From contig OX638131.1 in the NCBI GenBank assembly GCA_951804985.1, positions 85,026,849-85,090,848 on the forward strand: 64,000 nucleotides of DNA. The letters run 5' to 3'. Within the stretch, counting starts at the first letter, position 1; every line of letters begins with the position of its first letter. Below the pieces are notes generated by a model that saw only the letters and a program-made list of their open reading frames with translations, was not told the origin of the DNA and did not search any database. This DNA comes from Dryomyza anilis (taxonomy: Eukaryota > Arthropoda > Insecta > Diptera > Dryomyzidae). A program made the position numbers and the translations under genes. Positions 60,620 through 64,000 of this stretch are shown here, in pieces.

Positions 60620-61375
60620 GGTCGGGCCCGACTATGGAATACCCTACACCATTGGTGGGACATTTAATTGTATATCTTAATTTTAAAGTTTTTAATTATA
60701 CTGAACCTCCCCACCCTCAGAATATTATTCACATATCAGAAATTTACATCTTATATCCACATATTTAAAAAATTGATATAAAAGTATAAAAAACTAATAC
60801 AAAAAAATTAGAAAAATGTAAATGGGCGGACCACGCCTATATTAAAAAATTTTGTAAGGATAATATTTCATAGATTTGATTTTAATAATTTACGGTTCAA
60901 ATTTCCACTATGAAAACCCGGGAAATAATGAAAAAAAAATGTGGGCGGATCACGCCCATTTTTGGACCACATACTTTTGTATGAATTATAACAATACGTT
61001 TTAAATTTTATAACAATATCTTGAATACTTTTCGAGTTATTAGTTCCTAATGAGTTATATAAAAGTGACTTGTATGGGAGGTGGACGTGTCCGTTCACCG
61101 ATTTGGCTCATTTTCAAACTCAGTTCCTACTTTTGGCTAAAATATATTGAGACGAAATTTCATCGCATTCTGATCAGTATTTCTCAAGTTATTCTGTATT
61201 CGGACAGCAAGACAGCAAGACGGACAGACAGACAGACGGACATGGCTAAACGGACTCGAGTAGTGATGCTGATCAAGAATATATATACTTTTCCATACCG
61301 GTCACGACTCCTAAGGGGCGTTACAATATATGCACAAAGTTAATATACCCTGTACCTCATAGGTGTAGGGTATAA
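60620..61375. mobile_element. fly interspersed repeat with ATACCCTACACC ends
   Basis: The left ATACCCTACACC is mirrored by GGTGTAGGGTAT at the right (61358-61371). The interior holds GGGCGGACCACGCC, GGCGGATCACGCCC and ACGGACAGACAGACAGACGG followed by GATCAAGAATATATATACTT, words that recur in many fly repeats from memory. No coding frame remains. A decayed relative lies in intron 1 of paralogue 2. Confidence 0.7.
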
Positions 61376-61379
61376 AAAC

Positions 61380-62480
61380 GATTCTGGTTCGATATCGCAT
61401 CGAATATCGAGAATGATTCAAAAAACACAACGAAAAAAAATTATACACGATCTAAGTATGTTTTTCCGATGGACGTCAAGATTCTAATTACTACCTCTTA
61501 CTCAGTTTTTTCAGATTGCCTCAAATTTTTGAGTTAACACGGATAACAAATATATGACAATTCTCGGGTTTTCTACACATTTTGGTCTTTAACTTTTCAC
61601 AGATTTGAGTTTTCGATCACATTTTTTTTGTATTCTATTGAGAATACTTCAGCTAATATTTTGAAATAACCCACATGAAATTCGGATTGATCTGACCCAA
61701 GTTTTGACCGGTCAAACACAAAAAATATTAATTTTAAGGTGTACCTATTATTTGAGTCAATCAGAGTATAAGGTCGTGATTAGAATCTTGAATTCCATCG
61801 GAAAATTACACTAAGATCGTGAATAAATACAAAAGACCACAATTTGTTGTCTAATGTTATCAAACGTTTAAATTATAAATTTTGTACTTTTTTTTGTACC
61901 CTTTTCTCCTGGTGCACTCTCACATAACAACACCAACGCGATGTCGCGACCTACGTTCTCATAGGTTGGTTCAATGGTTTCTCAGGGTTTTGACCAACGC
62001 ATGTTATGATATTGTAAACAAAAAAAAAAAAAAGAACACGCTGAAACCAAAACACCTGCTAACCGACCAAAAACACTCACAAATGAAACTGGAAAGGATT
62101 TACCATCACAAAGGAAAACAAAAAACATCATGAAATTACAAGAATTGCCACAATTATTACAACAGCAACAACATAAAATATAATATATATTATATACCCT
62201 ACATTTTAAAGGGTGTATTGTTTCACTTATGAGTAACACTACCCATATTTGAGAAAATGAAAATTTTGATTATTCAAAATTCGTTTTTCGGAATATTTTT
62301 AATTATCAGGAAATATTTTAATTATAATTATAAGAATTTTACAGTAAATTATGAATATGTAGTCGAAATGTTAGTTGTACCCGAAAGTCCCTGCCTGAAA
62401 ATTCATGAAACTTTCCTTTAAAATGGCCTCCTATTCATGAATTACATAATATATGTATTTGAATTATTTAGGCCTAAAAC
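61380..62480. other. gene-free stretch
   Basis: No gene. ATACCCTACA/AAGGGTGTAT words at 62195-62220 are a tiny relic of the repeat to the left. Confidence 0.35.
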
Positions 62481-62486
62481 TTAATA

Positions 62487-62555
62487 ATCCAGGCTTGAAC
62501 CGAGGACCATTCGGCTCGCATTCCAACGCACTAACCTTGAGCTATCGACGCTACT
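62487..62555 (-). mobile_element. tRNA-derived SINE, fragment of the tRNA-like head
   Basis: Only the head (about 70 bp, GGTTCAAGCCTGG on the - strand) remains, with a deletion in the D-arm region. It is too diverged to be a functional tRNA. Confidence 0.75.
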
Positions 62556-62949
62556 TTATTTCAATATCTAAGCTTTATTTCAGGTTTGAATACTACTGAA
62601 ATCATTATTTTCCTAAATTGAGTTCTTAGTACTACTGAAATCATTGTTTTCCTAAATTGAGGTCTCAGTTTGAATATTGGAACACAACGTTGAATTGATT
62701 TGTTTAGTACTGAATAGTCAGAACAGAATTCAAGCGGCCCACCTTCATTAGGCTCAATTGTCTGCACGGATTTCAAGGAAAACTAAATTTTTGAATTTTT
62801 AGTGAGAATTTTTTTTTCAAATTTTGGAATTGAATTTTTATTTTAGTGAGAACCTAAATTTTTTAATTAATGCCCACTAATTAATATAATTTAAATTTTT
62901 TGTTGAGATAATATTTTGTTCGTATTAAAAAAAGAACATAAAAATTGTC

Positions 62950-63745
62950 AACTGGCACCCGGACATGACCTTCCACAGTGCATACCATAGTCGGCTACGT
63001 CGAACTACAAATATTTTCAATAGCATTTTTTGTGACCATAAACAAGACTCTCCATGTGTAGTAAATTCTGTTTGATGTGGAGTGGGGTTGGACTGGGTAG
63101 GTAGGTCACTGTATTATTGACATGTATGGCTCGCCTACAACACTGGAAGTCATTAAATATTAATGTATGAGAAATGCAGCCATGGTCGCAGGTCGCTGGT
63201 CGCTTCGGTTACTCTGTTGGCCTCAAAAGTAAAACTACTTTTTCGGTCATTCATGAGTTTCAGTAGGATTTTGAACGTGCGCGGCAATCAACGTATTTCA
63301 ACTAAATGCTACGCGTCTCAAACCATTAAAAACACATATAGTATCTATTAAAACATGGAACTGTTTTCATATATGTAGTGCCTAAGTGTCCATGATAATA
63401 GAAATAAATAAAAATTATTTAAAAGGCTCAAATTAAGTGTGACTCAGTTATTTGCAATAAAATCATGATAATCAACAAAATGTTGCATTTTTGTGATACA
63501 TTTGTGTGTTATTGGAAAAAAACTGTGTAGAGTTTAAGTGAAATTTATAGCAAATATTAAAAAAAAACAGTTTTTATTAAAAAGTATATATCAAACATTT
63601 TAATAATAGTAATAAATATCAGAAAAATTAGCAACGAGAAGAAAAGCACTGTCTCCGCTATATTGGCTACCGAATGGATAATGGGTATTTGCTTAGACAC
63701 AGGTAGGTTTCACTTTTTGGGCGGGCTTTGCACCACCATAGTACA
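62950..63745 (+). promoter_or_regulatory. GC-richer patch, possible promoter and 5' end of a gene running off the right edge
   Basis: 62950-63310 is GC-richer than the flanks and is followed by A-rich sequence like a fly 5' UTR (63400-63640), with TCAGTT (Inr match) at 63444. At 63674 an ATG opens a ten-codon frame ending at a strong donor CAG/GTAGGT (63702/63703). No downstream exon is in the window, so this is weak. Confidence 0.2.
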
Positions 63746-64000
63746 AATTATGGAGAAACAATACGATATCGGACTAATTCTCGTTGCGATATCGAGCGTT
63801 AAAATGGGCCTACACGGTGCATTCGTTGATGCATTCTGTCGGAGATTCCTCTATATGATTACGAAAATTTTCGATATCTGCACGATATAGAATAAAAAAA
63901 ATATTTAAAGTTTGAGATTGCTACGAAAAATATTCCAATATCGACCTCTTTTATTGAAGTTACTCTAGGAAGATTCCCGCCATTTAAGGTCTACGCGACT
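63745..64000. repeat. GATATCG-rich dispersed repeat, copy 3 (runs to the window edge)
   Basis: ACGATATCGG, GCATTCTGTCGGAGATTCC and AGTTTGAGATTGCTACGAAA follow the order seen at 59180-59480. Confidence 0.55.

Overview
This is a strongly AT-rich eukaryotic window from a fly (Diptera, probably a higher fly). The evidence is two intron-containing genes of the insect rolling stone (rost) family, a retrocopy of the insect nucleoside diphosphate kinase gene awd, fly-like core promoter motifs, and a dense load of small DNA transposons, Helitrons and a tRNA-derived SINE. There is no bacterial or viral gene content. The species cannot be named from the sequence.

Genes. Two rost-family paralogues lie head to tail on the + strand. 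The first (712-4820, three visible exons, 5' exon upstream of the window) is followed about 24 kb later by the second (28769-36909, five exons, complete, 323 codons). Both encode multipass membrane proteins. They share two intron positions in the same phases and an exon of identical length (184 bp), but one 70-bp intron exists only in the second gene. The only other recognisable coding-derived sequence is a broken, intronless awd copy on the - strand (55292-55674).

Layout. 1-4.9 kb: paralogue 1, with foldback and MITE insertions in its introns. 4.9-28.7 kb: a gene-free interval holding MITEs (6315-6930, 8103-8458), a GC-richer CAG/CTG island with an Inr+DPE-like promoter (about 10.0-11.0 kb), a 21-bp quasi-palindromic minisatellite (12.9-13.9 kb), a Helitron carrying about 1.4 kb of a 15-bp satellite (15308-17685), a hAT element with perfect 8-bp target duplication (20475-22173), a 19-bp hairpin satellite (about 23.94-25.63 kb) and a SINE. 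28.7-37 kb: paralogue 2; its introns contain a 1.4-kb TTTTA/TTTCA array, hairpin elements, and two SINEs in opposite orientation flanking exon 4. 37-64 kb: gene-poor and element-rich, with a 44-bp array, two more hAT elements with 8-bp target duplications (39780-40883, 42991-44183), a TTAA-flanked element with a Helitron nested inside it (48844-49775), further TIR elements, the awd pseudogene between two GTGCGAGC-rich repeat arms, and a conserved-looking GC-richer island (46.0-46.6 kb). The right edge (62.9-63.7 kb) may be the promoter and 5' end of another gene.

How it works together. The two membrane-protein genes are the only functional coding units I can support. The rest is largely transposon and satellite turnover, but some of it could affect the genes: the inverted SINE pair around exon 4, a CTCF-like motif between the paralogues, and candidate promoters upstream of paralogue 2. 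Three of the tandem arrays have monomers that contain an inverted repeat, which is the most unusual recurring pattern in the window.
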